Assembly: GCA_947303335.1 (NCBI GenBank)
Contig: CAMYYB010000005.1
Coordinates: forward strand, 1 to 64,000
Source of the DNA: an uncultured Bacteroidales bacterium
Lineage (GTDB): Bacteria; Bacteroidota; Bacteroidia; Bacteroidales; F082
Length of the DNA: 64,000 bases
Reading direction: 5' to 3'
The notes under the pieces were generated by a model that saw nothing but the letters and a program-made list of their open reading frames with translations, had not been told where the DNA came from and searched no databases. Of the stretch, positions 14,866-25,800 are shown piece after piece. Position 1 is the stretch's first letter; the number at the start of each line of letters is the position of its first letter. Position numbers and translations under genes: made by a program.

Positions 14866-17121
14866 ATGAATAAGAATAGCAAGAAGAAACCTAAAAAAAC
14901 GCAATCCCACGCTATCCGAAATCTTTGGATTCTATTTGGAGGACTGTTGGTACTGATAGTTTTGTTCTTCGTCTCTGTGGCAGCCGGCCTCTTTGGCGCG
15001 ATGCCTACTTTTGAAGAATTGGAGAATCCGAAGACCAACCTGGCCACTGAAATTATTTCTTCAGACGGTAAGGTACTGGGTACCTATTATGTGGAGAATC
15101 GGAGCAACGTCCGTTATTCTGAGTTGTCGCATTATATGCCCGAAGCCTTGATAAGCATTGAAGACGAGCGTTTCACTGAGCATTCTGGAATCGATGAAAG
15201 GGCTCTGTTTCGTGTGGCTTTTGGTGTGCTGACGGGCAACAAAAAGGGTGGCGGCAGTACCATTACCCAGCAGTTGGCGAAGAATCTGTTTCCCCGTGGT
15301 GAGAATCTGACTACTCCACAACTGGTGTTGCGCAAGTTTCAGGAATGGATTACGGCAACCAAATTGGAGTATAACTACTCGAAAGAGGAAATTGTGGCGA
15401 TGTATCTCAATACGGTAGCCTTCGGCCACAATGCCTATGGTATTCGCTCTGCGGCAAAAACTTTCTTTGACAAGTCGCCGAAAGACCTGAATATGGAAGA
15501 GAGTGCCTTGATGGCGGGTGTGGTCAATGCCCCGACGCGTTTCAGTCCCGTGCGTAATCCCGAACGCTCTTTGGCCCGACGCAACCTCGTTTTGCAAAAG
15601 ATGGCGGAAAACGGCTATATCACCCAAGAGGAATGCGATTCGGTCTGTCTGATTCCCATTGATATGACGCATTTCGGGGTGATGGACCATAATAGTGGGC
15701 AGGCCACCTATTTCCGTGAGTTCCTCCGTGGTGAGTTGACCGAATGGGCCAAAACCACGTCTCGTTCTGACGGCAAACCTTATAACATCTATCGTGATGG
15801 ATTACGTATCTATACTACCATCGACTCGCGTATGCAGCAATATGCAGAGGAAGCCGTCCGCGAGTTTATGGGGCAGGAGTTGCAACCTATGTTCTACAAG
15901 CATTGGAAAAACCAGAAAAACGCTCCCTTTAGCAACGTGACTGCCGATGAGATTGAGCATATCATGGAGACCTCAATGAAGCGTACTGAACGCTATCGTA
16001 ACTTAAAGAACGCAGGGATGAATATGGATAGCATCAGGGCTGAGTTTAATCGTCCTGTGCGGATGACTGTTTTCTCTTGGGACGGCCCGATTGACACGAT
16101 GATGAGTCCGATGGATTCCATTCGTTATTACAAGTGGTTCTTGCAGGCGAGCCTGATTTCCATCGAGTCGCATACGGGTCATGTGAAAGCCTACGTCGGT
16201 GGCTTGGACTATCGTTTCTTCAAATACGATCACGTTACACAGGCTCGTCGTCAAGTTGGCTCCACCTTCAAGCCTTTCCTCTATTCCTTGGCGATGCAGG
16301 AAGGCGAATACACGCCTTGCACCAAGATTCCCAACATCCAATACAATATCCAATTGGAAGATGGCAAATTTTGGTCGCCTGCCAACTCGGGAGACAAGAA
16401 CATAGGCGAGGAAATCACGCTTAAATATGCGCTTGCCCAGTCGAACAACTGGATTTCCGCCTATCTGATGAACCAGTTTGGCCCCAATGCCGTCATCGGT
16501 ATGGCCAGACGTATGGGTGTGGAATCGCCTATTGATGCTGTCCCTGCCATTTGTTTGGGTGTCTGCGACTTGAAACTGATTGAAATGGTGGGCGCTATGA
16601 GTACTTTTGCTAACCAGGGTATTTATGTAAAGCCTGTGTTCATTACTCGTATTGAGGACAAGAACGGTAATGTCATCCAGCGTTTCAGTTCAGAGGAGTC
16701 GGAAGCCATGAGTCAACTGACGGCCTACAAGATGATTGAGCTGATGAAAGGTGTTGTGCAAAGTGGTACGGGCATTCGCCTACGTTATGCATACGGGTTC
16801 GACAACCCCATTGCTGGCAAAACTGGCACGACACAAAAACAGAGCGACGGCTATTTCATGGGCATCACTCCCGACCTTACTACGGGCGTATGGGTGGGTG
16901 CTGAAGACCGTAGTGTCCACTTCCGCTCAACGCAACTTGGACAAGGCTCGCATACGGCTTTGCCTATCTGGGCTAAATATATGCGTAAAGTGTATGACGA
17001 CAAGAGTCTCAACATCAGTAAAGGGGACTTTGCCAAGCCCAATATCCCTGGTGTTGACCTCGACTTTGATTGCGACAGGTATGACAACGTGGAAAGCACG
17101 GAATCCATTGATGAGTTTTAA
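14866..17121 (+). CDS. Class A penicillin-binding protein (PBP1A type)
   Basis: This 751-aa bifunctional peptidoglycan synthase has a cytosolic basic start ([12 protein letters not shown]), a membrane helix at about residues 20-46, a glycosyltransferase 51 domain and a transpeptidase domain. The glycosyltransferase motif [13 protein letters not shown] holds the catalytic Glu99, followed by [15 protein letters not shown] and [16 protein letters not shown]. The transpeptidase motifs are STFK with Ser466, SNN at 526-528 and KTGTT with Lys652. The protein acts in the periplasm, polymerising and cross-linking glycan strands. I use ATG 14866; an in-frame TTG at 14860 is less likely. It lies in the ricT-gldH-PBP1A-obg operon. 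Confidence 0.94.
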   Translation: MNKNSKKKPKKTQSHAIRNLWILFGGLLVLIVLFFVSVAAGLFGAMPTFEELENPKTNLATEIISSDGKVLGTYYVENRSNVRYSELSHYMPEALISIEDERFTEHSGIDERALFRVAFGVLTGNKKGGGSTITQQLAKNLFPRGENLTTPQLVLRKFQEWITATKLEYNYSKEEIVAMYLNTVAFGHNAYGIRSAAKTFFDKSPKDLNMEESALMAGVVNAPTRFSPVRNPERSLARRNLVLQKMAENGYITQEECDSVCLIPIDMTHFGVMDHNSGQATYFREFLRGELTEWAKTTSRSDGKPYNIYRDGLRIYTTIDSRMQQYAEEAVREFMGQELQPMFYKHWKNQKNAPFSNVTADEIEHIMETSMKRTERYRNLKNAGMNMDSIRAEFNRPVRMTVFSWDGPIDTMMSPMDSIRYYKWFLQASLISIESHTGHVKAYVGGLDYRFFKYDHVTQARRQVGSTFKPFLYSLAMQEGEYTPCTKIPNIQYNIQLEDGKFWSPANSGDKNIGEEITLKYALAQSNNWISAYLMNQFGPNAVIGMARRMGVESPIDAVPAICLGVCDLKLIEMVGAMSTFANQGIYVKPVFITRIEDKNGNVIQRFSSEESEAMSQLTAYKMIELMKGVVQSGTGIRLRYAYGFDNPIAGKTGTTQKQSDGYFMGITPDLTTGVWVGAEDRSVHFRSTQLGQGSHTALPIWAKYMRKVYDDKSLNISKGDFAKPNIPGVDLDFDCDRYDNVESTESIDEF

Positions 17122-17132
17122 TTCTCTTTCGT

Positions 17133-18140
17133 ATGACTTCAAACTTTGTAGATTACGTTAAGATATTGTGCCGTTCGGGTAAGGGAGGTGCCGGTTCGTT
17201 GCATTTCCGGCGTGAGAAGTACATTCCTAAAGGAGGCCCCGACGGTGGTGATGGTGGAAGAGGTGGCAATGTAGTAATGCGTGGCAATGCCCAGCTTTGG
17301 ACGCTGCTCCATCTGCGTTACACCAAACATCTCTTTGCAGGCGATGGTGTGCCTGGTGGCAAGAACCAATTGACAGGTGCAGCAGGCGAGGACATCTATA
17401 TTGATGTTCCGTTAGGTACGGTGGCATTCCATGCTGAAGACCATACCCAAATGGCTGAAATCACCGAGGACGGCCAGGAAGTAGTGCTGCTCAAAGGCGG
17501 ACGAGGCGGTAAGGGTAACGCTTTTTTCAAAACGGCAACTATGCAGGCACCGAAGTTTGCACAACCCGGAGAACCATCGGAAGAGGAATGGATTGTGCTG
17601 GAGTTGAAACTTTTGGCCGATGTAGGTTTGGTGGGATTCCCCAATGCGGGTAAGTCCACATTGCTGTCGGTTGTGTCGGCAGCCAAGCCTGAAATCGCCG
17701 ATTATCCTTTCACCACTCTTGTGCCCAATCTCGGCATCGTCAGTTATCGCAACCACCGCAGTTTCGTGATGGCCGATATTCCTGGCATCATTGAAGGTGC
17801 AGCGGAAGGCAAGGGCTTAGGGATACGTTTCCTGCGTCATATCGAGCGCAATTCCACATTGTTGTTCATGGTACCGGCTAATACTGAAGATGTGAAGAAG
17901 GAATACGACATCTTGCTTAATGAGTTGAAGCAATACAATCCTGAGTTATTGGACAAAGACCGCATCCTCGCCATTACCAAGTGTGACCTTGTGGACGAGG
18001 AACGCATCAAGGATATCAAGAAACATTTGCCCCGTAAGGTGCCTCATGTTTTCATCAGTTCTGTCGCCAATCAAGGCATTAATGAATTGAAGGATTTGAT
18101 TTGGATGACGCTGAACAAAGGAGAGGCAGAAGAATGGTGA
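17133..18140 (+). CDS. obg: GTPase ObgE/CgtA
   Basis: This 335-aa essential GTPase is involved in assembly of the large ribosomal subunit and in stress signalling. The Gly-rich Obg domain occupies residues 1-158 ([31 protein letters not shown]). The G domain follows: G1 [11 protein letters not shown]2 [11 protein letters not shown]3 [18 protein letters not shown]4 ITKCD and G5 SSVANQG. There is no long C-terminal OCT-type extension, as is common in Bacteroidota. It is the last gene of its operon, 11 bases after the PBP gene, and is closed by a strong terminator. Confidence 0.96.
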   Translation: MTSNFVDYVKILCRSGKGGAGSLHFRREKYIPKGGPDGGDGGRGGNVVMRGNAQLWTLLHLRYTKHLFAGDGVPGGKNQLTGAAGEDIYIDVPLGTVAFHAEDHTQMAEITEDGQEVVLLKGGRGGKGNAFFKTATMQAPKFAQPGEPSEEEWIVLELKLLADVGLVGFPNAGKSTLLSVVSAAKPEIADYPFTTLVPNLGIVSYRNHRSFVMADIPGIIEGAAEGKGLGIRFLRHIERNSTLLFMVPANTEDVKKEYDILLNELKQYNPELLDKDRILAITKCDLVDEERIKDIKKHLPRKVPHVFISSVANQGINELKDLIWMTLNKGEAEEW

Positions 18141-18151
18141 TGAACGAAAAC

Positions 18152-18180
18152 AAAAAAGCCAGCTCGAAGCTGGCTTTTTT
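18152..18180. terminator. Bidirectional intrinsic terminator between obg and tonB
   Basis: A 13-bp perfect stem AAAAAAGCCAGCT / AGCTGGCTTTTTT with a CGA loop. The A-run before and T-run after let it work for obg on the plus strand and tonB on the minus strand. Confidence 0.92.
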
Positions 18181-18201
18181 CATGTCTTGTTGTCGTGATG
18201 C

Positions 18202-18882
18202 TTACTGGAGCTTGAACACAACTGGCAAGGTGTAGGACACACGCACAGCTTTACCACGTTGCTTACCGGGTTTCCATTTCGGCATGGACTTGACAACGCG
18301 GATAGCCTCTTCATCGCAACCGCCACCGATGCCACGCAGCACCTTCACATTGGAGACGCTACCGTCAGGCTCAACAACGAAGTTGACGAACACACGACCT
18401 TGGATGCCACTTTCACGGGCAATCTGGGGATACTTGATGTTCTTGCCGAGGTACTCGTACATCTTCATGTCACCTCCAGGATAGCTGGGCATCTCTTCCA
18501 CAATGGTAAACACTTCAGCCTCTACCACTTCTTCTTCCTCGACTTCGACAGGAGTGTATTCCTCCACGACTTCGGTTTGGTCGATTTCAGCGTTGATTTC
18601 GATGTCTTCCACCTCAACGTCGTCTTCCACGATTTCGAGTTGTGTGGTTTGCTTCGGCATCTCCACAGGCTGCGGTTTCGGCTCTTCTTGCTTTGTGATT
18701 TCAACCATTTCCTCTTCTACTTCAACAGTTCTGTTGAGCAGGCTGGGGTCGATTTCACGCTTGTCGTAACTCTTGTGCTCGAAAGCCAACCATGCAACTA
18801 ACAGGCTGATAATTAAGCCTATCTGCATGAACATGAGCTTTTTGTTCTCAAGGTTGGCCTTAGGTGATTTCTTCTCTTCCAT
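18202..18882 (-). CDS. tonB: Energy transducer TonB
   Basis: This 226-aa protein carries proton-motive energy from ExbB/ExbD to outer-membrane TonB-dependent transporters. It has a short cytosolic start, one membrane helix at about residues 15-32 (MFMQIGLIISLLVAWLAFEH), a long acidic and Pro-containing periplasmic linker (VEVEEEMVEITKQEEPKPQP then repeated VEV/EE stretches) and the C-terminal TonB fold (GRVFVNFVVEPDGSVSNVKV, DEEAIRVVKSMPKWKPGK, YTLPVVFKLQ). It ends the minus-strand run ruvA-sprA-gcvH-vanZ-tonB. It has a possible promoter of its own at 18922-18930. Confidence 0.93.
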   Translation of the reverse strand: MEEKKSPKANLENKKLMFMQIGLIISLLVAWLAFEHKSYDKREIDPSLLNRTVEVEEEMVEITKQEEPKPQPVEMPKQTTQLEIVEDDVEVEDIEINAEIDQTEVVEEYTPVEVEEEEVVEAEVFTIVEEMPSYPGGDMKMYEYLGKNIKYPQIARESGIQGRVFVNFVVEPDGSVSNVKVLRGIGGGCDEEAIRVVKSMPKWKPGKQRGKAVRVSYTLPVVFKLQ

Positions 18883-18921
18883 GGTGTTATGTCTTTTAAT
18901 TTTTATTCTCCTAATTCGGTT

Positions 18922-18930
18922 GCGAAAATA
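18922..18930 (-). promoter_or_regulatory. Possible -7 box of tonB
   Basis: The minus strand reads TATTTTCGC, a one-base variant of TAnnTTTG, 39 bases before the tonB start. The same TTCG variant precedes gcvH at 19794-19802 (TAATTTCGC). Support is weak on sequence alone. Confidence 0.35.
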
Positions 18931-18967
18931 GGAATTATTTACTTACGAAACGCATCAAAGGGGAATT

Positions 18968-19390
18968 TTATTTTTTCTTTCTGAAAAAAATGCCGAAAAC
19001 ACTGATTCCAAGTAGGGTTCCGATACAGTCGGAGATGAAGTCAAACCAATCGCCGGTGCGGGTAGGTACAAGATATTCCTGCATTAATTCGGTGATGCCC
19101 CCATACAGGATACTGATTACTGTGGCGAGGAGTAGGGCTTTTGTCCTATAGGTTTTCCCATTAGCGATGTACTGGCTGCGATAGCCCCAAATGCATAAAA
19201 AAGCGAAGGTGGCGTACATAAGGATATGCACCACCTTGTCCGTTCCCACGACTGGTTTTACGCGAGGGAAAACGGAACCCGGGAGCCCTGTAAGGATAAG
19301 AATGACTATTCCACACAGGATTCCCGGGATACTATTTCTTGTCAGCTTTTCCAAAGGCTTAGGCAATCTTGGCTTCGTATGCGGCGGCAT
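18968..19390 (-). CDS. VanZ family membrane protein
   Basis: This 140-aa protein has four predicted membrane helices (GILCGIVILILTGLP; DKVVHILMYATFAFLCIWG; ALLLATVISILYGGITELMQEY; DFISDCIGTLLGISVFGIFF) and the VanZ signature with KVVHILMYATF and ELMQEYLVPTRTGDWFDFISDCIG. VanZ itself lowers susceptibility to teicoplanin by an unknown mechanism; the function of this chromosomal branch is unknown. The frame begins 32 bases before the end of gcvH. No later ATG lies before the first helix, so either the overlap is real or a non-ATG start is used. The order sprA-gcvH-vanZ is shared with other Bacteroidota. Confidence 0.82.
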   Translation of the reverse strand: MPPHTKPRLPKPLEKLTRNSIPGILCGIVILILTGLPGSVFPRVKPVVGTDKVVHILMYATFAFLCIWGYRSQYIANGKTYRTKALLLATVISILYGGITELMQEYLVPTRTGDWFDFISDCIGTLLGISVFGIFFRKKK

Positions 19391-19748
19391 CCATCAGAGC
19401 GTCGACTTCAGCGGGATCGTTCACCTTAATCTTGATAATCCAGGCTTCGCCGTAGGGGTCGCTGTTGACGAGTTTGGCGTTCTCTTCGTCAGCCAAAGCC
19501 TCGTTCACTTCGACGATTTCGCCGCCGACGGGCATGAGAAGCTCTGCAGTGGTCTTCACGGCTTCGATGGCGCCAAATTCTTCTTGTGCGTCAAGGGTTT
19601 CGCCCACGATGTCAGGGTCGACGTCAACAAAGGTGATGTCGCCAAGCTCGTGCTGGGCATAATCAGTGATGCCGACGTAAGCAATCTCTCCTTCAAGGCG
19701 GATCCATTCGTCGTCGTTGGTGTACTTCAGGTTGGTTGGAATGTTCAT
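19359..19748 (-). CDS. gcvH: Glycine cleavage system H protein
   Basis: This 129-aa lipoyl carrier protein shuttles the aminomethyl group between the P, T and L proteins of the glycine cleavage system. The lipoyl domain is complete: YTNDDEWIRLEG, YVGITDYAQHELGDITFVD and the lipoyl-lysine block GAIEAVKTTAELLMPVGGE with K65 as the modified residue. The end NSDPYGEAWIIKIKVND is also typical. The other glycine cleavage genes are not in the window. Its place behind sprA is a conserved neighbourhood in Bacteroidota rather than a functional link that I can explain. Confidence 0.96.
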   Translation of the reverse strand: MNIPTNLKYTNDDEWIRLEGEIAYVGITDYAQHELGDITFVDVDPDIVGETLDAQEEFGAIEAVKTTAELLMPVGGEIVEVNEALADEENAKLVNSDPYGEAWIIKIKVNDPAEVDALMDAAAYEAKIA

Positions 19749-19840
19749 TTTTTGTATGTTTTAAATGTATGTTTTAAGTTGTTTGAATCGGCTGCGAAAT
19801 TACATATTTTAATGTCAGCTTTCACATTTTACGCAAAATT

Positions 19841-22800
19841 TTATTGTGCAAGGTTAAAGCGGATGGTCACGCCGGCATAAGTGGTCGAGTTGTAGAAGTT
19901 GTTGACTACGAAGGGGTCGGCCATATCACGCTTGAAGAAAGCTTGGGCACTCAAGCGTTGGCTGAAGTTGTAGTCGGCAGTGAGGTAAATGTTGATTTTG
20001 TTCTGTCCTGCCGACACTTGATGGTTGTTCTCGTCAATACGGCGCAGGATGGTGACGTCCTTGCGGAAGCCGATATCGAGCTTGAAGACGAGGTCGTTGT
20101 TGACGGTCTTGGCTTTGCCTTTCGAGTTGCTGTCCCCACTTAGCGATACGATGTTGAACTTCAGTCCCTTGAGGCGGTAGCCTGCACCGATGACGATTTC
20201 GCGACTGTTCACTTCTGTGAGTTGGTTGTTGGCGAAGCTGAGCGTCAAGGTGCGCGACTTCTTGAATTGGAAGTTGCCTGTCATTGAGTTCTGTAGACCG
20301 ACATCGATTCCGATGAGGGGCTGGTATTGTTCGTTGAGTACTATCTGTTGGATATCGAATTTTGGAATGATGGTCTCGCTGTTTTCATAGGTCTGGATGG
20401 AGTTGCTCTCGTCGTAATAGACATTGGTGGCCCATGCGCTGATGGTGTAGTTTGACTTGTAGGAATGAGAAAGGCTGATGGTCTTGAAGAGCTTACTCAC
20501 AGCAGGGATGTTGGTCAAGCCGTTGAAGGTGACGGTCCAGTTGGGCAGCGGGAAAGTGCTGAAGGGACTGAGCTTGATTTTGTTGGCATCTTGTCCTGAA
20601 TAGGCAGAAATGAAGCTGTACATCAGCACGTCCATCGAATTGGAGGTATATCCTTTCGGGAAATAGTCGCCAGCCATGGTGTCATAGATATATTCGTTGA
20701 CGTTCTCAATCCATTGCGCGTTGTTGCGGGCGAGACGCTCGGCTATAATCTTACGATTGGCCATCATGTTGTCGTAAAGTTGCGATTGCGAATTGAGGGA
20801 GTCACCGCCGACAAACGAGGTGGGCATCATGAAATAGCTCGAGCTGAAGCTGCCTCCGTTGGTGGGGGTGAACATATCGAATTGCTGTATCTCATTGTTG
20901 AAACGGAAGTAGTGCTGGTAGTTCTCAGCGTAATTGCGTTGTCCTGTGATGTCAATCTTGAAACCTTGGAAGGGCTCAGCGTTGACGCGGTAGTTGATGG
21001 TCTCAGTCTTGCGCCGACGGTAAGGTTCGGAAAGGATGGAGTCGCGAGTGAGCCACCCTTGGGCTTCGTTCATATCGATGCTATAGGCTACGGCTTTGCT
21101 GTAGATGTCAGCGTCTTTACCGAAACTGCTGCCGAAGACGAATCCTACGCCTGGCGACCCGCCTTTGACGCTCAAGCCAATGTAGTCGGGCTGGAGCATG
21201 TAGCCTGGCAGGGTCTGCCCATTGACGAGCGAATAGGTTCCTGACACCTTCTTGACCATGGTAAGGATGCGCAACGTGTTGTCCAATACAATTTTGCCGT
21301 AGTTTACTTTGGGCTTTAGTTTGGTGGAGTCAGATGTTTGATTGCCGTCCTTCTCACCTTTATCTTTGTCATCTTCATCCTTGCCTCCGCGTTGGTTGTT
21401 ATTACGTCCATTAGTGTTGTTGCGTCGGTTGGATGAGCCCAAGTTTTTCAGATAGGGTACCTTGCTGTAGAGCTTGGTAAAGTCTAAAGTGGCATTGCCT
21501 TGGATGTTGTTGGAGTTCTCGATGGTGTTACCCAAACGGTCTTGTATAGAGTGGGCTGAGGCGGTCCAGCTGTAAGTACCTTGGTAACTGGCTGAGGTGT
21601 TGATCCAGTTGAACAACGGAATCTTATTAATAGGTAAGGTGTAGGTGGCGTTCAGGCTCTGTTGGTAGTGAGAGGTGGTACCGAGTTTGCGGAGCTCGTT
21701 CTTGATGGTGTCGCGATAGAGCTGCCATTCTTCGGGATTCTCCTTGCGGTCAACGTAGCCAGCCGGTTCGTAGACGTAAGCTTGGGCTTGTGCTGAATAG
21801 TCGAAATTGAGGGCTTTGGTGAGGTCGTAACGCAGCTGGTAGTTACGTGTCCAGTCCCATTGTTTCGAGTAGGTTGGTGTGATGATGATGTCGCCGCCGC
21901 TCTTATTGCGCATCTCGCGTTCCGAGAAGAGACGATACATCTCGGTGTTGAAGGTGATGCTCTTAGGAGCGTAGTAGAAGTTGATGTCCTTGATGATTTG
22001 CAAGGCGGGTTTGGAAGCCCACTTGGCTTTGGCGAAAGGCTCTACGGGTTTGGGGTTGCCTGCGTAGTTATACCCCAAGCCGCCCCGGTAGTTCTTGGTG
22101 AGATAGTAGCGGATGTCGGTATTCTCCTGGAAGGTCTCACTGTAGCTGAACGAGGCATTGAAGTTCTCGAGGTCCCAGAAGTGTACTTTTGGCATGTTGT
22201 TACGACCACCGCTAAGTCCCCGGTTCGGGTCACGCGGGTTTTCTTTAGGTTGCTCCTTGCCCTGTTCATCATCGTCACGACGGCGTTTTTGTACTCGTTC
22301 CTTACGCACGTTCATGAAGTTAATGTTCTTGTAACGTGTGTAGTCGTGTATTTTGGAAGTGAGTTCCTTGCGCTCTTCATCGTTGTTGAGAGCGGCAAGT
22401 GCTTCTTTCATCTTGATGTCGGGGTCGTAGGGGTTGTAGAGCGGGGTGATGTTGGTCTGCCCGTAATCGAAGTGCATAGGTACCTTCAGTCCGGTGCTTT
22501 CCACAAATTTGCCCAATTCCAAATCTGTCGAAACACTGAAGGCTGAATTGGCCTCGAAGGTGTTGCTGGTGATGTCACTGTCCAATGGACCGAAGCCTGC
22601 TGAGCTGTAGTTACCCGACACGGATACACGTCCTAAGTCGGCGAGGGTGGCTTCAATACGGCCCGTTGCCGCCACGCCACCTTTACTGCTCAAGTCGGTG
22701 AGTCTTAGCTCGTTGACCCATACGACTGCACTCTTTGGCATACCGTCGTCTTCGCTGGCGAGGTTTTGTCGACGGGGGTTGCGTATACCTATCATCATGG

Positions 22801-25800
22801 CCTCCACATCGCTGATGCTCGGGTTTCCTATGACCTTGATGGAATGGAAGTATTCCTTTCCATCGACGATGCCTTTCCTGACCTTCTCCGAATAGATGTA
22901 GTTGAGATGTACATTGCTGTTGGGCACGTTCATAGCCTCGTTGCGGCGTTGCTTCACCTCCACGAGGTCCTCCAATCGGATGTCGATATTGTTGATTTCA
23001 GGCCAGATGCCCTCTTTGTTAGTGTAGGGTGTTCCCCATGGGGTCACCTTCAAAGGCACCTCATATTCATAGTAGTTTTCTGTAAAGTCGGTACCGACAC
23101 GTAGGAAGACTGTGAGGTCTTGGTCTTCAAGAGGCTCTTCCTCGTGGGCAGCCTCAGCATGGACAAACATCTTTAGGTATTTGTATTGCCGTAAGTCGAA
23201 GTCGGTGGTCTTGTAGACGGCGCGTCCGTCGCCGTCGACGAGTTTCTGAACGGACAACTGCAGCGACTGCTCGTTGATGCGGGTTGTCTGCACTGTACCC
23301 ACCATCAGTTCTTGCTGGATGCCAGGTGGAATGACGTAGGGCACAGGTTCGCGCCGGCTGTTTTCATTGATGCTGACTGCCGAGATATCGAAAGTGGTCT
23401 CGTTGCTGTTGTCATTGGGTTGGTATTCACCAGGAGCTTGGATGCTTTGCGAGTAGGTGCGCCATTCTCCCTTCACCAAGTCGAGAGTGGCGAAACGCAG
23501 CACGATAGGCTTCTGGAAGTCTTTGACAAACATACGCATGAAGCGAATGGAAGAGTAATCGTCAATGTGCCCCACCACTTTGTCAGGCTGGCGGATGGGG
23601 ATACGGAACTGATACCAAGTGACACCGCCAATCTGTCCGTTGGGCAGCGAGACGTTGGTCGACTCAAAGATGTCGGCGATGTGGTTGCGGCCAATGACCA
23701 TCTTTGCAGGGTCGAGGTCGATGACGTATTGGTAGTAGCGTTCCGATTCACTCAGGGTGTTATCGTTGTTGAAGTCTTCAGCGTTGGGCAGGGTTGAGTT
23801 GCTTGTGGTATAGGTCTCGTTGCTCTGCTGTTGGTCGGAAGGTGAGTTGCCTTCGGGACCGTTATACTGCTTGTAACGGTAGAGGATGCTGCTGTATTTC
23901 GGGTCGCTCGACTGGTCCCATTCCGATGAACGGAAGTAGTGGTAATCGTCGCCCGAGGGGTCGCTGTAGGCGTTGATGTAGGCAGCGGAGCCTTCGCCAT
24001 AGCGGTTACGGATGTGATTCAGATAGGTGTCTTCAAAGAAGCTGCGCTCATCCTCGTTACGCAAACCATCGTAACCGATATCCTGGAAGGGACGTGCCGA
24101 CGACATATTGCTGAAGGTACCCACAAGGTCCTGCAAAGTGGGTACACGGCCCCAGATGGTGGTGTCGACGTTTTCGACCACTTCGGAGGTCGGCATACCG
24201 TTCTCGTAGAACTTGCGCCCGTCGCGGAGGAGGTCTTCTGATACGTCACCGAAATTGATGTAGAGCTTTCCGGGATTGTTCTGGTATTCCTCTTCCGAGA
24301 AGGGATCCATGAGCCAGAACTCGAGGTATTCGATGTTGGTGGCTTCAAAGTCGGTGGTCTCCATCTTGCGCATGATACCAGCCCATCGGCTTTGGGGATT
24401 ATTGAGTTTGCCGTCGGCATCAATACCGAAGGAGTAGGGGGTGGGGTCCACGTCATAGTTGTATGGTCCGCGTTCATCGGGGTAGTAGGCCAGGTTGAGT
24501 ACGCTCATATTGGTTTGGGTGCCAGTCTCGATGTCCTTGGTGGGATACAACTCAGTCTCCAACACTTGACGGACGCTGTTTTTCGACAGCTCCTCAGTGG
24601 TGATATTGCTTGGGCGATAGTTGTAGTAGCGGTCGTAGAAGATGTCATTGGCGATGACGTACCAAGCTAACTTGGCGCGGTTCTTACCGTAGTTGAGACC
24701 TGTGTTGGCGGCGGCTTCAGGGAAGAGGTCAGTCTGGTTTTGAGGTGTGCTGGCCAGGTTCCACATTGTGGGCAGGCGCAAATCAATGGTCGACTTGGCG
24801 CCCTCAAAGTCGTCGATATAGGAGGTGCCCGGCTCGCTGACTGAGCGCGACAGGCCTGGGATGAAACGGGCAAACTCACCATCGATGTTGATGCGTGAGG
24901 TAGCCTTGGTACTGATGCCCGGCAGTGCATTGATGGCAGTGGTCAGCCAACGGGCATCGGTGTGGTAGCTGATGTCAGCTCCGTAAATGGTGTTGGCGAT
25001 GGCCTCTTCGCCGTAGTTGATTTTTTGGGTATAAGAACGTTCACCTAAGTAAAGGACAGTACCGCCCAAGCGGAAGTCAGGGTTGAACTCATGCTCCACA
25101 CGGGTGCCGAGGAAGGTCTTCTTCAAGGCACTGAAGCCGCTGTTCGACTCTAAGGAGATATTGATAGGCGTGCCGCTGTTGAGGACTCCTTCGTTGATGA
25201 TGGTAACGCGACCTAAAGTGTAGTCAACCGTGTAGTCAACATTCTCGACGAGTTGTGTGCCTCCTGCCGTCACTGTCACAGAGCCTTGCGCCACGTTCAT
25301 GGCATTGAGGCTGATTTCGCTGCCCGACTGCGACGAATAGAAGCCGTTCAGGCTGAATTTGTTCTTCTCCGAATATTGTTCCGCTGCGGTCTTTGTCATC
25401 GTGTAGAGCGAGTCATAGGCGTATTTGTTGGCCAGGTCAGGCTCGTTGGGGAAGATTTTGTCGCGTATGTGTTTGCCGAAAGGCTCCAGCACGGGGAAGA
25501 AGATGCGTCCATTGGCCGAGTTGATAGTACCGCCTTGGGTGGCTGCATTATCCAAGAAGTCAAACACACCGTCGCCGCCTGCTACGGGATTGTTTTGTGT
25601 GGTCAGGTTGTCGAGTCCCATAAGATGGAGCAACGAGACACCTTTCGCCGAGCCTTCAGTGAAGTAACCTATCGGGGTGCTGTTTGAGTTGCCATTATAG
25701 AAGATGTACATCATGAAGTCCTGCGACCCGACCTGATAGGCCCTGAAGTTGTACACGTTCTTCATCATCAGGTTCCAGATGGGCATCTTGGTGTTTACCG